A DNA stretch of 64,000 nt. It comes from Streptomyces sp. A3M-1-3 (GTDB lineage: Bacteria > Actinomycetota > Actinomycetes > Streptomycetales > Streptomycetaceae). Positions within the stretch are counted from its first letter, which is position 1, and every line of letters starts with the position of its first letter. The stretch lies in the NCBI RefSeq assembly GCF_024213665.1, contig NZ_JANAVP010000003.1, positions 67,531-131,530 of the forward strand. Reading direction: 5' to 3'. The translations under genes and the position numbers were made by a program. The notes under the pieces were generated by a model, which saw only the letters and a program-made list of their open reading frames with translations, was not told where the DNA came from and made no database searches. Shown here one piece after another: positions 1-8,700 of this stretch.

Positions 1-1
1 G

Positions 2-373
2 GTCGACGCGACCGGCCCGTACCTCGTCGCCGAACTCGAGGAGCTCCCCGAGGACTCCGGCGAGGGCGCGGGCGCACTGGCCGAAGGGGTGCTGCGCGCC
101 TTCCGCAACTACCAGAAGCGCCTGGCCGGCGCGCGCGAGCGCTCGCTGTCCACCGGTGCGGAGCTGCCGGACGAGCCGTCGGTGGTCTCGTACCTCATCG
201 CGGCCGCGGCGGTACTGGACACCCCGGCCAAGCAGCGGCTGCTCCAGGCACCGGACACCGCGAGCCGGCTCGCGGAGGAACTGAAGCTGCTGCGCTCCGA
301 GACCGCGGTGATCCGTCATCTCCCGTCGCTGCCGGCCGTCGACCTGACCCGGACCCCGACGAGCCCCAACTGA
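2..373 (+). CDS. Lon-substrate-binding (LON) domain protein, 3' end only
   Basis: The frame is open from the window edge to TGA at 371-373, giving the last 123 residues of a protein that starts upstream. The helical C-terminal half, with AFRNYQKRLAGA and then VVSYLIAAAAVLDTPAKQRLL, resembles the four-helix C-terminal half of stand-alone proteins that carry the N-terminal substrate-binding domain of Lon without ATPase or protease. No catalytic motif is expected or seen. The family is common in actinobacteria and its role is not settled. The next gene starts 17 bases downstream, so they probably share a transcript. The family call rests on a partial sequence. Confidence 0.7.
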   Translation, partial: VDATGPYLVAELEELPEDSGEGAGALAEGVLRAFRNYQKRLAGARERSLSTGAELPDEPSVVSYLIAAAAVLDTPAKQRLLQAPDTASRLAEELKLLRSETAVIRHLPSLPAVDLTRTPTSPN

Positions 374-390
374 CCTGAGGCAGACGCTCC

Positions 391-897
391 TTGGCCGCGA
401 AACAGAAGAAGAAGCAACAGTCCGCCGGCACCCCCGCGACGGTCGCCCTCACCACCGCGGGCACGGACTTCACCGTCCACGCATACGAACACGACCCCGC
501 AGCGGCCTCCTACGGCGAGGAGGCGGCTGAGGCCCTGGGCGTCTGTCCGGACCAGGTCTTCAAGACCCTGATCGCGGACGTGGACGGCGAACTCACCGTC
601 GCCGTTGTCCCGGTGTCCGGCTCCCTGGACCTCAAGGCCCTGGCAGCGGCGGTGGGCGGCAAGCGGGCGGCGATGGCGGACCCGGCGGCCGCGGAGCGCA
701 CGACGGGGTACGTAAGGGGCGGCATCTCCCCCCTGGGCCAGCGCAAAAAGCTGCGCACGGTCCTGGACACGTCGGCGACCACCCACGCCACGGTCTGCGT
801 CTCGGCAGGCCGCCGCGGCCTGGAGATCGAACTCCCCCCATCAGCCCTGGCAGCCCTGACCAACGCAACCCTGGCCCCCATCGCCCGCCCCCACTGA
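391..897 (+). CDS. ybaK: YbaK/EbsC-type aminoacyl-tRNA deacylase
   Basis: A 168-residue protein of the YbaK/EbsC/ProX editing family. Such enzymes hydrolyse mischarged tRNA, classically Cys-tRNA(Pro), in the cytosol. Visible features are the early FTVHAYEHDP strand, the EALGVCPDQVFKTLI segment whose lysine is conserved in the family, the GGISPLGQRKKLRTVLD segment, and a C-terminal GRRGLEIELPPSAL. Length matches the family. The start is TTG at 391, followed by a lysine-rich AAKQKKKQQ tail; no better start fits the upstream spacing. It follows the LON-domain gene by 17 bases. Substrate specificity cannot be read from sequence. Confidence 0.85.
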   Translation: MAAKQKKKQQSAGTPATVALTTAGTDFTVHAYEHDPAAASYGEEAAEALGVCPDQVFKTLIADVDGELTVAVVPVSGSLDLKALAAAVGGKRAAMADPAAAERTTGYVRGGISPLGQRKKLRTVLDTSATTHATVCVSAGRRGLEIELPPSALAALTNATLAPIARPH

Positions 898-1101
898 CAC
901 CCGCACCCACGGCATGCCGAACACCGGCCCCGCTTCCCGCGCCGCGAAGCGGACGCGCGGGGGGCTGGAGGCTGCCCCGCCTTTCGCGCCACGCCGCAGG
1001 CGCGCGCCGGACCCGGGCCGCCGCCCGGCTTCCGCGCCGCGCAGCGGACGCGCGGGGGTCCGGTGGGTCCCCCGGTTTCGGGAAGGGGCGGGGTGGGGGA
1101 T
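898..1101. repeat. GC-rich intergenic gap with two copies of a ~30-bp hairpin-forming repeat
   Basis: This gap separates convergent genes. A motif reading CTTCC(C)GCGCCGCG, then AGCGGACGCGCGGGG, occurs at about 933-962 and again at 1029-1058 in the same direction. Each copy can fold (CCGCGC with GCGCGG), so the pair may act as a bidirectional terminator. No gene is seen. Confidence 0.45.
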
Positions 1102-1788
1102 CTACTGTCGGGCCGCGGGCGGGGGCGGGGGCGGGCCCCAGTCGAGCTGCGGCTCCGGGTCGCGGGGGCCGAAAACCGCCGTCAGACCGAGGTGCACCGC
1201 CAGCGCCGCCATGGGCCACGCCAGCAGCGCCCCCTTCGCCACCAGCTCCAGCGGCGATTCGAACGGGACTCCCTTGCCGACCGCCTTCGCCTGCGCGACC
1301 AGATCCTGCGTGGGACCGAGCCGTACGCCCAGCTGCCAGGCCAGTACCGAGCCCAGCAGCCCGCCCACGGCCAGGCCCACCACCAGCGGGATACCGCCGC
1401 GCCGGCGGAACAGGAAGACCGCGGCCGCGCTCAGCGCGCCGAAGCCGAGCGCCAGCAGCATGAACGTGCCGTCCGAGCCGACCGCTCCCTCACCCTCGGT
1501 GTCCTTGAGGAAGACCGCCTCGCCGTTCGAGACGAGCTGCACCCGCGGCGCCAGCCACAGCCACAGCAGCCCGAGAAGCACACCGGCGGCGGCGAGGATC
1601 ACCGTCAGCACGGCTGCCTGCCGCACTTCCACCGCCGTCCCGGGCCCGTCGTCCGGGACGTCGGGCCCGGTCGGCGCGTGGTGGGGCGAGCCCCCGGCGG
1701 AGGGCTGCTGCCAGGGATGGTTGGGGGGCTGCTCGTGAGGCGGCGTCAGAGGTGCGGTCACCCTGCCATCGTGCCAGGCGGTCGCCAC
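1102..1788 (-). CDS. Four-helix membrane protein, probably DUF2567-like
   Basis: A protein of up to 228 residues with a Pro-rich cytoplasmic N-terminus, four predicted membrane segments (starting VLTVILAAAGVLLG, FMLLALGFGALSAA, IPLVVGLAVGGLLG and AKGALLAWPMAALA) and a short Pro-rich tail. The pattern resembles actinobacterial DUF2567 proteins; no catalytic motif is seen. It is third in an operon after an ABC ATPase and permease, 28 bases from the permease stop, so it may assist that exporter. Start is uncertain: GTG at 1788 gives the listed length, but GTG at 1764, eight codons in, has a more convincing purine-rich lead. Confidence 0.6.
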   Translation of the reverse strand: MATAWHDGRVTAPLTPPHEQPPNHPWQQPSAGGSPHHAPTGPDVPDDGPGTAVEVRQAAVLTVILAAAGVLLGLLWLWLAPRVQLVSNGEAVFLKDTEGEGAVGSDGTFMLLALGFGALSAAAVFLFRRRGGIPLVVGLAVGGLLGSVLAWQLGVRLGPTQDLVAQAKAVGKGVPFESPLELVAKGALLAWPMAALAVHLGLTAVFGPRDPEPQLDWGPPPPPPAARQ

Positions 1789-1816
1789 TCACCCGGAGGC
1801 GGGACGTCCGATCGGG

Positions 1817-2644
1817 TCAGCGGACGGCCGCCCGCCGGTACGCCCAGGTCGCGACGGCCAGGGAGACGATGCCCACGCCCGCGCACACCGTGAGATCCAG
1901 CGCGACCGCCGACCAGTCCGGGTCGGGGCCGAAGGTACGGGCGAGCGCCTCCACCCCGTACGTCGAGGGCAGCAGATCCCGCGCGTACCCGAGCGGGCCG
2001 GGCAGCCGGTCGGGCGGCAGTACGCCCAGAAGCAGGGCGGCGGACATGCCGAGCTGGCCGAGCAGCGTGGCGAGTTCCTGGCGCGGGGCGAGCAGCCCCA
2101 GCGCCGCGCCCAGCCCGGCCAGGGCGGCCCCGGAGAGGGGGATGACGGCGGCCAGGACCCACAGATGGGTCAGCGGCAGCTGGAACAGCGTGGAGCCCAC
2201 GACGGCCGTGACGACCGTCCCGGGCACGGTGAAGGAGGCATACGCGCCCGCCGCCCCCAGCACCACCGCGGCGGGCGGCACGGGCAGCGTGGCGTAGTGG
2301 TCGAGGCCGCCGCCAGCCCGGAGCTGCCCGAAGTACTGGGCCAGCAGATTGAGCGCGACGAAGGCGACGACGAGCACGCTGGATCCGGCGACCACGGCCC
2401 GCGCCTCGGGGCCGCCGTCGACGACCCCGCGCATCAGGACCATGATCCCGACGGACTGGAACGTGGCCACGAAGAGCAGCGGGATGCGGGCCACGCGGGC
2501 CCGCGAGAGCTGCGCGCGGTACACGGCCACGAGCGACGGCAGCAGCCGTGCGCGCGGCGCGAGCGGGGCGGCGTCCTGGGCGGACACCGCACTCTGCACC
2601 CGGGCCTGCCGCCCGGTCACCGCCTCGGCGGGCACAACACTCAC
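1817..2644 (-). CDS. ABC-2 type transporter permease
   Basis: A 275-residue membrane protein with six predicted helices, including a first helix near IPLLFVATFQSVGIMVL and a last pair ending VGIVSLAVATWAYRR. The topology and the short LLPSTYGVEALAR loop fit ABC-2 family export permeases, which pair with a separate ATPase. I chose GTG at 2642-2644 because AGGAG lies nine bases upstream and the codon overlaps the stop of the preceding octapeptide ORF (GTGA). An ATG seven codons earlier (2665) lacks a well-placed ribosome site. The ATPase lies upstream at 2886-3920. The exported substrate is not indicated. Confidence 0.85.
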   Translation of the reverse strand: MSVVPAEAVTGRQARVQSAVSAQDAAPLAPRARLLPSLVAVYRAQLSRARVARIPLLFVATFQSVGIMVLMRGVVDGGPEARAVVAGSSVLVVAFVALNLLAQYFGQLRAGGGLDHYATLPVPPAAVVLGAAGAYASFTVPGTVVTAVVGSTLFQLPLTHLWVLAAVIPLSGAALAGLGAALGLLAPRQELATLLGQLGMSAALLLGVLPPDRLPGPLGYARDLLPSTYGVEALARTFGPDPDWSAVALDLTVCAGVGIVSLAVATWAYRRAAVR

Positions 2645-2889
2645 GCTGCGGTGCTCCTGTCCCATACGCCCCTACGGACGCGTACGCCCGCCACGTTCCC
2701 GCGGACGACGTCTGCCGCGTCCTTGCGGACCACGCCCGCCACGTCCGTGCGGACCACGCCCGCCATGTTCCCGCGCCCTGCGCCCGCCGCGTTCCAACGG
2801 ACCAAGTCCGCCACGTCCCCGCGGACCGAGTCCGCCATGTCCCCGCGGGCCACGTCCGCCGCATGCCTGCGCCGCGACCTCGGGTTCAT
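2641..2889 (-). CDS. Small octapeptide-repeat ORF between ABC ATPase and permease
   Basis: An 82-residue ORF whose ATG overlaps the ATPase stop (ATGA, 2886-2889) and whose TGA overlaps the chosen permease GTG (GTGA, 2641-2644). After MNPRSRRRHA comes an eight-residue repeat of pattern D-V/M-A-x-x-V-R-x, for example GDMADSVR, GDVADLVR, GNMAGVVR, TDVAGVVR and KDAADVVR. It is encoded by eight imperfect 24-bp tandem units at 2680-2871. No known family is recognised. The coupled junctions argue for translation, but 24-bp repeats stay open in all frames by chance, so this may only be a repeat-filled spacer. Confidence 0.4.
   Translation of the reverse strand: MNPRSRRRHAADVARGDMADSVRGDVADLVRWNAAGAGRGNMAGVVRTDVAGVVRKDAADVVRGNVAGVRVRRGVWDRSTAA
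2680..2871. repeat. 24-bp tandem repeat, eight imperfect units
   Basis: Consecutive 24-base units begin at 2680, 2704, 2728, 2752, 2776, 2800, 2824 and 2848. The consensus begins GACCACGCCCGCCACGTCC and ends with GCG. Units differ at a few positions each. The array fills the space between the ATPase and permease genes, and its unit length is a multiple of three, so every frame stays open. Confidence 0.9.
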
Positions 2890-3920
2890 GCCTTCACCAG
2901 ACCCTTCGTACGCCCGCCCAGCGCCAGGTAGACGTCCTCCAGGCTCGGCGTCGCGAGGGTGAAGTCGTCCAGCGCCGCGAAGGCCGCTCCCCCGGTCACC
3001 GCGGCGACCGCCGCCCTCGCCTCGTCGGGGGTCAGCCGCAGCACCCAGCTGCGGCCTGATTCCTGGGCGGAGCCGCGCAGCGCGGCGACCTCGGGTACGT
3101 CGAGCGGTGGCCGCTCCCGCCAGACCAGCTCCAGCCGTACCTCACCGGCGACCTCCGCCTTGAGCCCGGCCGGGGTGTCGCAGGCGATGACCTTGCCGCG
3201 TTCGAGGACGGCGACCCGGTCGAGCACGGTCTCGGCCTCGATGACGTTGTGGGTGACGAGGAGCACCGTCGCGCCGCGCTCCGCCCGGCGCCGGTCGACC
3301 GCGGCCCACACCGCGCGCCGCGCCACCGGGTCCATGCCGGTGGTCGGTTCGTCCAGTACCAGTACCGGCCGCTCGCCGACGAGCGCCGCCGCCAGGCAGG
3401 CCAGCCGGCGCTGTCCGCCCGACAGTTTCTTCAGCGGGCGCCCGGCGATGTCGGTGAGCCCGAGTTCGTCCAGTACGGCGTCCCGCTCGGCCCGTGCCGT
3501 CCGTACGTCGAGCCCGCGCAGCCGGCCGGTGGTCTCGGCGGCGAGGGAGACGGTGAGTTCGTCGAGCGCGGTCGATTCCTGGCCGAGGTAGCCGATGAGC
3601 CGGGACGCCCGCTCGGGGTGCCGCACCAGATCGTGGCCGAGCATCTGGACCGTGCCGGAGTCGGGCCGCATGAGTCCGGTCAGCTGGCGTACGAGGGTGG
3701 ACTTGCCGGCGCCGTTGGGCCCGAGCAGGCCGAAGAGCTCGCCTCGGCGTACGTCCAGGGAGATGCCGTCCGTGGCCCGTACTTCCGGTGTGGCGGGGGC
3801 GCCGCGGCGGCCGCGGACGGCGGGGTACGTCCTGACCAGGTCACGCACCGCGCACACGACCGGGGCCTGCGCCGTCGCGGCCGCGCTGCCGTGTCCCGCC
3901 TGTGCTGTGCCCGTACTCAC
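2886..3920 (-). CDS. ABC transporter ATP-binding protein
   Basis: A 344-residue ATPase driving export through the permease downstream. Walker A reads LLGPNGAGKSTLV, the signature LSGGQRRLACLAAALVG, Walker B VLVLDEPTTGMDP, and the switch histidine is in LLVTHNVIEAE. The C-terminal ~90 residues form a regulatory extension seen in DrrA/NatA-like exporter ATPases. I chose GTG at 3918-3920 because the coding match begins there; the upstream open frame to 4223 is arginine-rich and unlike a protein. No clear ribosome site precedes the GTG. It leads the operon with the octapeptide ORF, permease and DUF2567-like protein. Confidence 0.9.
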   Translation of the reverse strand: MSTGTAQAGHGSAAATAQAPVVCAVRDLVRTYPAVRGRRGAPATPEVRATDGISLDVRRGELFGLLGPNGAGKSTLVRQLTGLMRPDSGTVQMLGHDLVRHPERASRLIGYLGQESTALDELTVSLAAETTGRLRGLDVRTARAERDAVLDELGLTDIAGRPLKKLSGGQRRLACLAAALVGERPVLVLDEPTTGMDPVARRAVWAAVDRRRAERGATVLLVTHNVIEAETVLDRVAVLERGKVIACDTPAGLKAEVAGEVRLELVWRERPPLDVPEVAALRGSAQESGRSWVLRLTPDEARAAVAAVTGGAAFAALDDFTLATPSLEDVYLALGGRTKGLVKA

Positions 3921-3985
3921 GAGGGATGAGCCTACGTGGTTCCGCCCTGCGGAACGCGCCCGGGTTGCACGAACGGGGTGGGGAG

Positions 3986-5239
3986 CTACTCCCCAGCCGG
4001 CCCCGTCGGCGCATGCTCGGCCGCCGCCCGGACGTCGATTTCGCGCCAGAACCCGGCCCGGATCGCATAGCGGTCGTGCTCGTCGATCTGGTCGTCCTTG
4101 TGGGCGAGGAGTCCGAACCTGGCCGCGTACCTCAGCAGTTCGCCGTCGATGCGGTGCGGAATCCGCGGGTACATCGTCGACAGCTTCTGCAGATGGACCG
4201 TCTCCGGCAGCCGCTCCATCCACCGCCGCGCGAAGACCTGGCCGACCTCGAAGGGGTCGCCGCCGACCGTGGTGATGTCCTCCTCCCGGTCCGCCCAGCG
4301 CTGCTCGGCGCTGGTGAGCAGGGCAAGGGTGGGCAGCGAGGCAGTTTCGGCCGGCTCGCCGAGCGGGCCGCCGCGCTCGACCCAGCCCCGGTCGGAGGAC
4401 CAGCGCAGGGTCGCGTTGGCCGGCTGCTGTGCCGGCTGCGTACCGGGGCCGCGCAGGCTCGCCAGGTCCTTGGGGGTGGGGACGCCCTTGCCGCCGGGCG
4501 CCGCCTGGGTGTGCGCGGCCGCGGCGCCGTTCCCGTTGGGCGTCGGGGCGGTGCCGTTACGGGTCGCCTCCGCGAGCGCCGACTCGGGCAGTGGGGCGGA
4601 GAGGATCGCCGCGATCTCGGGGCGCGGTACGGGCGGCGGCGCGCAGACCCCGGTGAGCTCTTTGGCGCGTACGGCTCCGGTGATCCAGGCGCGGTCGAGC
4701 ACCCGCCGCTCGTCGGCCTCGGCGACCAGGTCCTCGGACTGGTTGTAGTCGCCGTCGGCGGCCTGGACCGCCCACAGGTGTACGGCAACGCCGTGCTCCT
4801 TGGCGGACATCAGGCCGGGGAGCAGATCGCCGTCGCCGGTCACCAGGACCACATCGGAGCAGGCGCGGTTTCTGGCCAGTTCGGTGAGTTCGGCGTGCAT
4901 CGCCGCGTCGACGCCCTTCTGCGCCCAGCGCCCGTCACTGCGGGTCAGTGCGCCCAGCCGGACCGTGACGCGGGGCATGACGCGCAGCCGCCGGTGCTCG
5001 GGCTGCGGAACCCGGTCGGGGGCGCCGTCGAACCAGTAGATGCGCAGCAGTGGCTGTTCCGTGTCCGCCTCGGCCCGCTCACGCAGCCCCTGGATGAGGG
5101 CGGCGTGGTCGACCGTGATGCGGGAGCGGGAAGGTTCTCCGGCGAGAAGACTCGCGGCGGCGCCCAGCAGATAGCCGGCGTCAACAAGGACGACGCAGCG
5201 GTCCACGCGTTCCACCCTCTTTCGGGAACGGTTTTGCAT
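3986..5239 (-). CDS. NYN-domain (PIN-like) protein
   Basis: A 417-residue cytoplasmic protein. The N-terminal ~190 residues form a NYN/PIN-like nuclease fold: VVLVDAGYLLGAA opens with the first acidic residue, KGVDAAMHAEL carries the second, and VVLVTGDGDLLPGL the third cluster, the usual metal-binding Asp set. A disordered Ala/Pro/Gly linker follows, then a ~130-residue C-terminal domain found in actinobacterial relatives. NYN proteins are thought to act on RNA; the target here is unknown. ATG at 5237-5239 is preceded by GAGGGA six bases upstream. Divergent from the small ORF at 5442. Confidence 0.8.
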   Translation of the reverse strand: MQNRSRKRVERVDRCVVLVDAGYLLGAAASLLAGEPSRSRITVDHAALIQGLRERAEADTEQPLLRIYWFDGAPDRVPQPEHRRLRVMPRVTVRLGALTRSDGRWAQKGVDAAMHAELTELARNRACSDVVLVTGDGDLLPGLMSAKEHGVAVHLWAVQAADGDYNQSEDLVAEADERRVLDRAWITGAVRAKELTGVCAPPPVPRPEIAAILSAPLPESALAEATRNGTAPTPNGNGAAAAHTQAAPGGKGVPTPKDLASLRGPGTQPAQQPANATLRWSSDRGWVERGGPLGEPAETASLPTLALLTSAEQRWADREEDITTVGGDPFEVGQVFARRWMERLPETVHLQKLSTMYPRIPHRIDGELLRYAARFGLLAHKDDQIDEHDRYAIRAGFWREIDVRAAAEHAPTGPAGE

Positions 5240-5441
5240 CGGGTTTCCCTCGAGTCTGCCCGACCGTACGGGGGTTAACGGCCGGAACTCGATCATCGGC
5301 GTGGCGGATGGCGAAGTTATCTCGAACTTGTTCCAGGACGGCCCTCAATTACGCACAGCAATGATCCAATATGCGCTGTTTGTCGGTATGTGTGAGTCTG
5401 GTCCCGGCCCTGGCCCCTAGATCCCCCACAGGAGGCACACC

Positions 5442-5615
5442 ATGGCCAAGAACAAGAACCGCAAGGGCAGCCAACAGGAGAAGTCCGCCGCGGAGCGCGG
5501 CAGCGAGCACGCCAAGTCCTCTTCGATGGACGCAGCGCAGCAGATCCAGTCGAAGGCACAGGGCAGCCCCGCGGACGTGGCCCGTAAGCACCAGCGGCGC
5601 TTCGGCCACAACTGA
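5442..5615 (+). CDS. Small hydrophilic protein, 57 residues
   Basis: A short gene with a strong ribosome site (AGGAGG, seven bases before ATG). The product begins MAKNKNRKGSQQEKSAAE and ends RKHQRRFGHN: highly charged, no hydrophobic core, probably disordered. Codon use is typical of the neighbours. I recall similar short proteins at this place in other Streptomyces but recognise no function. It is a single-gene unit closed by the hairpin at 5642-5681. Confidence 0.75.
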   Translation: MAKNKNRKGSQQEKSAAERGSEHAKSSSMDAAQQIQSKAQGSPADVARKHQRRFGHN

Positions 5616-5641
5616 CGGCCGGTACTCCCGGCATACGACAT

Positions 5642-5681
5642 ATGACGAAGGGCGCGCCCGCCGGGGCGCGCCCTTCGTCAT
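5642..5681. terminator. Bidirectional hairpin terminator, 17-bp perfect stem
   Basis: Arms at 5642-5658 and 5665-5681 (left arm ATGACGAAGGGCGCGCC) are exact complements around a six-base loop. It lies between the 57-residue gene and the convergent dnaE stop, so it can end both transcripts. Confidence 0.85.
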
Positions 5682-5707
5682 GTCCGCAAAATGTCCGCGG
5701 ACGGCTC

Positions 5708-8700
5708 TCAGCCGGCCAGGCAGGAGGCACCGAGCAGCACCTTCAGGTCACCGAACAGCGCCGGATCGGGCTGGACCCGGTGCCGGTCGAGCCGGAGCAC
5801 CGTGGTCTTGCGCGCGCCCTGGAGCTTGATGCGTACTTCGGTGTTGCCGCGGTGGTGGCCGAGGATCTCGCCGAGCCGGCTGACCATCGGCGGGGTGACC
5901 TTGACCGTCGGGATGGTGATCACCACCGGCGCGTTGGTGCCCGCCGCCGACAGGTCGGGAACCATCAGCTCCATCGCGACCAGCCGCGGCACGTCCTCGC
6001 GCTTGTCGAGCCGTCCCTTGACGAAGACCACGGCGTCCTCGACGAGTTGGGTCGAGACCAGCTGGTACGTCGCCGGGAAGAACATGCACTCGATGGATCC
6101 GGCCAGGTCCTCGACGGTGGCGATCGCCCAGGCGTTGCCCTGCTTGGTCATCTTGCGCTGCAGGCCGGAGATGATGCCGCCGATGGTGACGATCGCGCCG
6201 TCGGCGTGCTCACCGCCGGTCAGCTGGGAGATGGACGCGTCCGCCTTGTCGTTCAGGACGTGCTCGATACCGAACAGCGGGTGGTCGGACACGTACAGCC
6301 CGAGCATCTCGCGCTCCTGCGCCAGCAGGTACGCCTTCTCCCACTCGACGTCGGAGAACTCGACGTCGAGACCGAAGCCCGGCTCGTCGCTGTCCTCCTC
6401 GCCCATGCCGCCGAAGAGGTCGAACTGCCCCTCGGCCTCCTTGCGCTTGACCTGGACCACGTTGTCGATCATCGGCTCGTGGTGCGCGACCAGGCCCTTG
6501 CGGGTGTGGCCCATCTCGTCGAAGGCGCCCGCCTTGATCAGCGACTCGACGGTCCGCTTGTTGCAGACGACGGCCTCGACCTTGTCGAGGAAGTCGGGGA
6601 AGGAGGTGTACTTCCCCTTGGCCTTGCGGCTGCGGATGATCGAGTCGACCACGTTCTGCCCGACGTTGCGGACTGCGGTCAGACCGAAGAGGATCACGTC
6701 GTCGCCCTGGGCGGCGAAGTTCGACTCCGACTCGTTCACATTGGGCGGGAGCACCTTGATGCCCATACGCCGACACTCGTTGAGGTAGATCGCGGACTTG
6801 TCCTTGTCGTCCTTGACGGAAGTCAGCAGCGCGGCCATGTACTCGGCGGGGTAGTTCGCCTTGAGATACGCGGTCCAGTAGGTGACCAGTCCGTACGCGG
6901 AGGAGTGCGCCTTGTTGAAGGCGTATCCGGCGAACGGCACCAGCACGTCCCACAGCGCCTTGATGGCCGCGTCCGAGAAGCCCTTCTTCTTGGCGCCGGC
7001 CTGGAAGAGAACGAAGTTCTTCTCCAGCTCCTCGGCCTTCTTCTTGCCCATCACGCGGCGCAGGATGTCGGCCTCGCCGAGTGAGTAGCCCGCGATGATC
7101 TGGGCGGCCTTCTGCACCTGCTCCTGGTACACGATGAGGCCGTGGGTGAGGCCGAGGACCTCCTTGAGCGGCTCCTCCAGCTCCGGGTGGATCGGCGTGA
7201 TCTCCTGCTGGCCGTTCTTGCGGAGCGCGTAGTTCGTGTGCGAGTTCATGCCCATCGGGCCCGGCCGGTAGAGGGCCGAGACGGCGGAAATGTCCTCGAA
7301 GTTGTCGGGCTTCATCAGCCGCAGCAGGGACCGCATCGGGCCGCCGTCGAACTGGAAGACACCGAGCGTGTCGCCGCGCTGGAGGAGTTCGTACGTCGTG
7401 GGGTCGTCCAGCGGGAGTGCGAGCAGCTCGAGATCGATTCCCCGGTTGGCCTTCACCATCTTGACGGCGTCGTCCATGATCGTGAGGTTGCGCAGCCCCA
7501 GGAAGTCCATCTTCAGCAGGCCGAGGGACTCACAACTCGGGTAGTCCCACTGCGTGATGGTCACGCCGTCCGAAGGCCGCACCCAGACCGGGACGTGGTC
7601 GGTGATCGTCTCGCTGGACATGATCACGCCGGCCGCGTGCACGCCCATCTGCCGGACCAGGCCCTCGACGCCCTTCGCGGTGTCGATGACCTTCTTCACG
7701 TCCGGCTCGTTCTCGTACATCCCCCGGATCTCGCCCGCCTCGCCGTAGCGCGGGTGGCTGGGGTCGGTGATGCCGTTGAGGTCGATGCCCTTGCCCAGTA
7801 CGTCGGCGGGCATCGCCTTGGTGAGCCGGTCGCCCATCGCGTACGGGTAGCCGAGCACCCGCGCCGAGTCCTTGATCGCGTTCTTCGCCTTGATCTTGCC
7901 GTACGTCCCGATCATGGCGACCTTGTCGGCCCCGTACTTCTCGGTGACGTACCGGATCACCTCACCGCGCCTGCGCTCGTCGAAGTCGATGTCGACATCG
8001 GGCATGGAGATGCGCTCTGGGTTGAGGAACCGCTCGAAGATCAGGCCGTGCTCGATCGGGTCGAGGTCGGTGATGCCCATCGCGTACGCGACGATCGAGC
8101 CGGCCGCGGAGCCTCGGCCGGGGCCCACCGCGATGCCGTTGTTCTTGGCCCACATGATGAAGTCGGCGACCACGAGGAAGTACCCCGGGAAGCCCATCTC
8201 GATGATGATGCCCATCTCGTACTCGACCTGCTTGAGGCGGTCCTCCGGGATGCCGCCCGGGTACCGCCGGGCCATGCCGCGCATGGTTTCCTCGCGGAAC
8301 CAGGTGACCTCGGTGAAGCCCTCGGGCACGTCGAACCTCGGCATCAGGTTCCGCTCCTGGAACCAGCCCTCGGTGTCGATCTGCTGGGCGACCAGCAGGG
8401 TGTTCGCACACCCCTCCTGCCAGGCGTCCGAGGAGTCGACGGCGTACATCTCGTCCGTCGTCTTCAGGTAGTAGCCCGTGCCGTCGAACCGGAAGCGGTC
8501 CGGGTCGGAGAGGTTCTTGCCGGTCTGGATGCAGAGCAGGGCGTCGTGCGCGGACGCCTCGTTGGCATACGTGTAGTGCGAGTCGTTGGTGACGATCGGC
8601 GGGATGCCGAGCTTCTTGCCGATCTCCAGCAGCCCGTCGCGGACCCGGCGCTCGATCTCGATGCCGTGGTCCATCAACTCCAGGAAGTAGCGGTCCTTGC

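Noticed and set aside
1758..2864. Long reverse-strand frame crossing the permease and the 24-bp array
   Set aside because: It is the shadow of the permease gene; the repeats keep every frame open and the residues are Arg-rich without family motifs.
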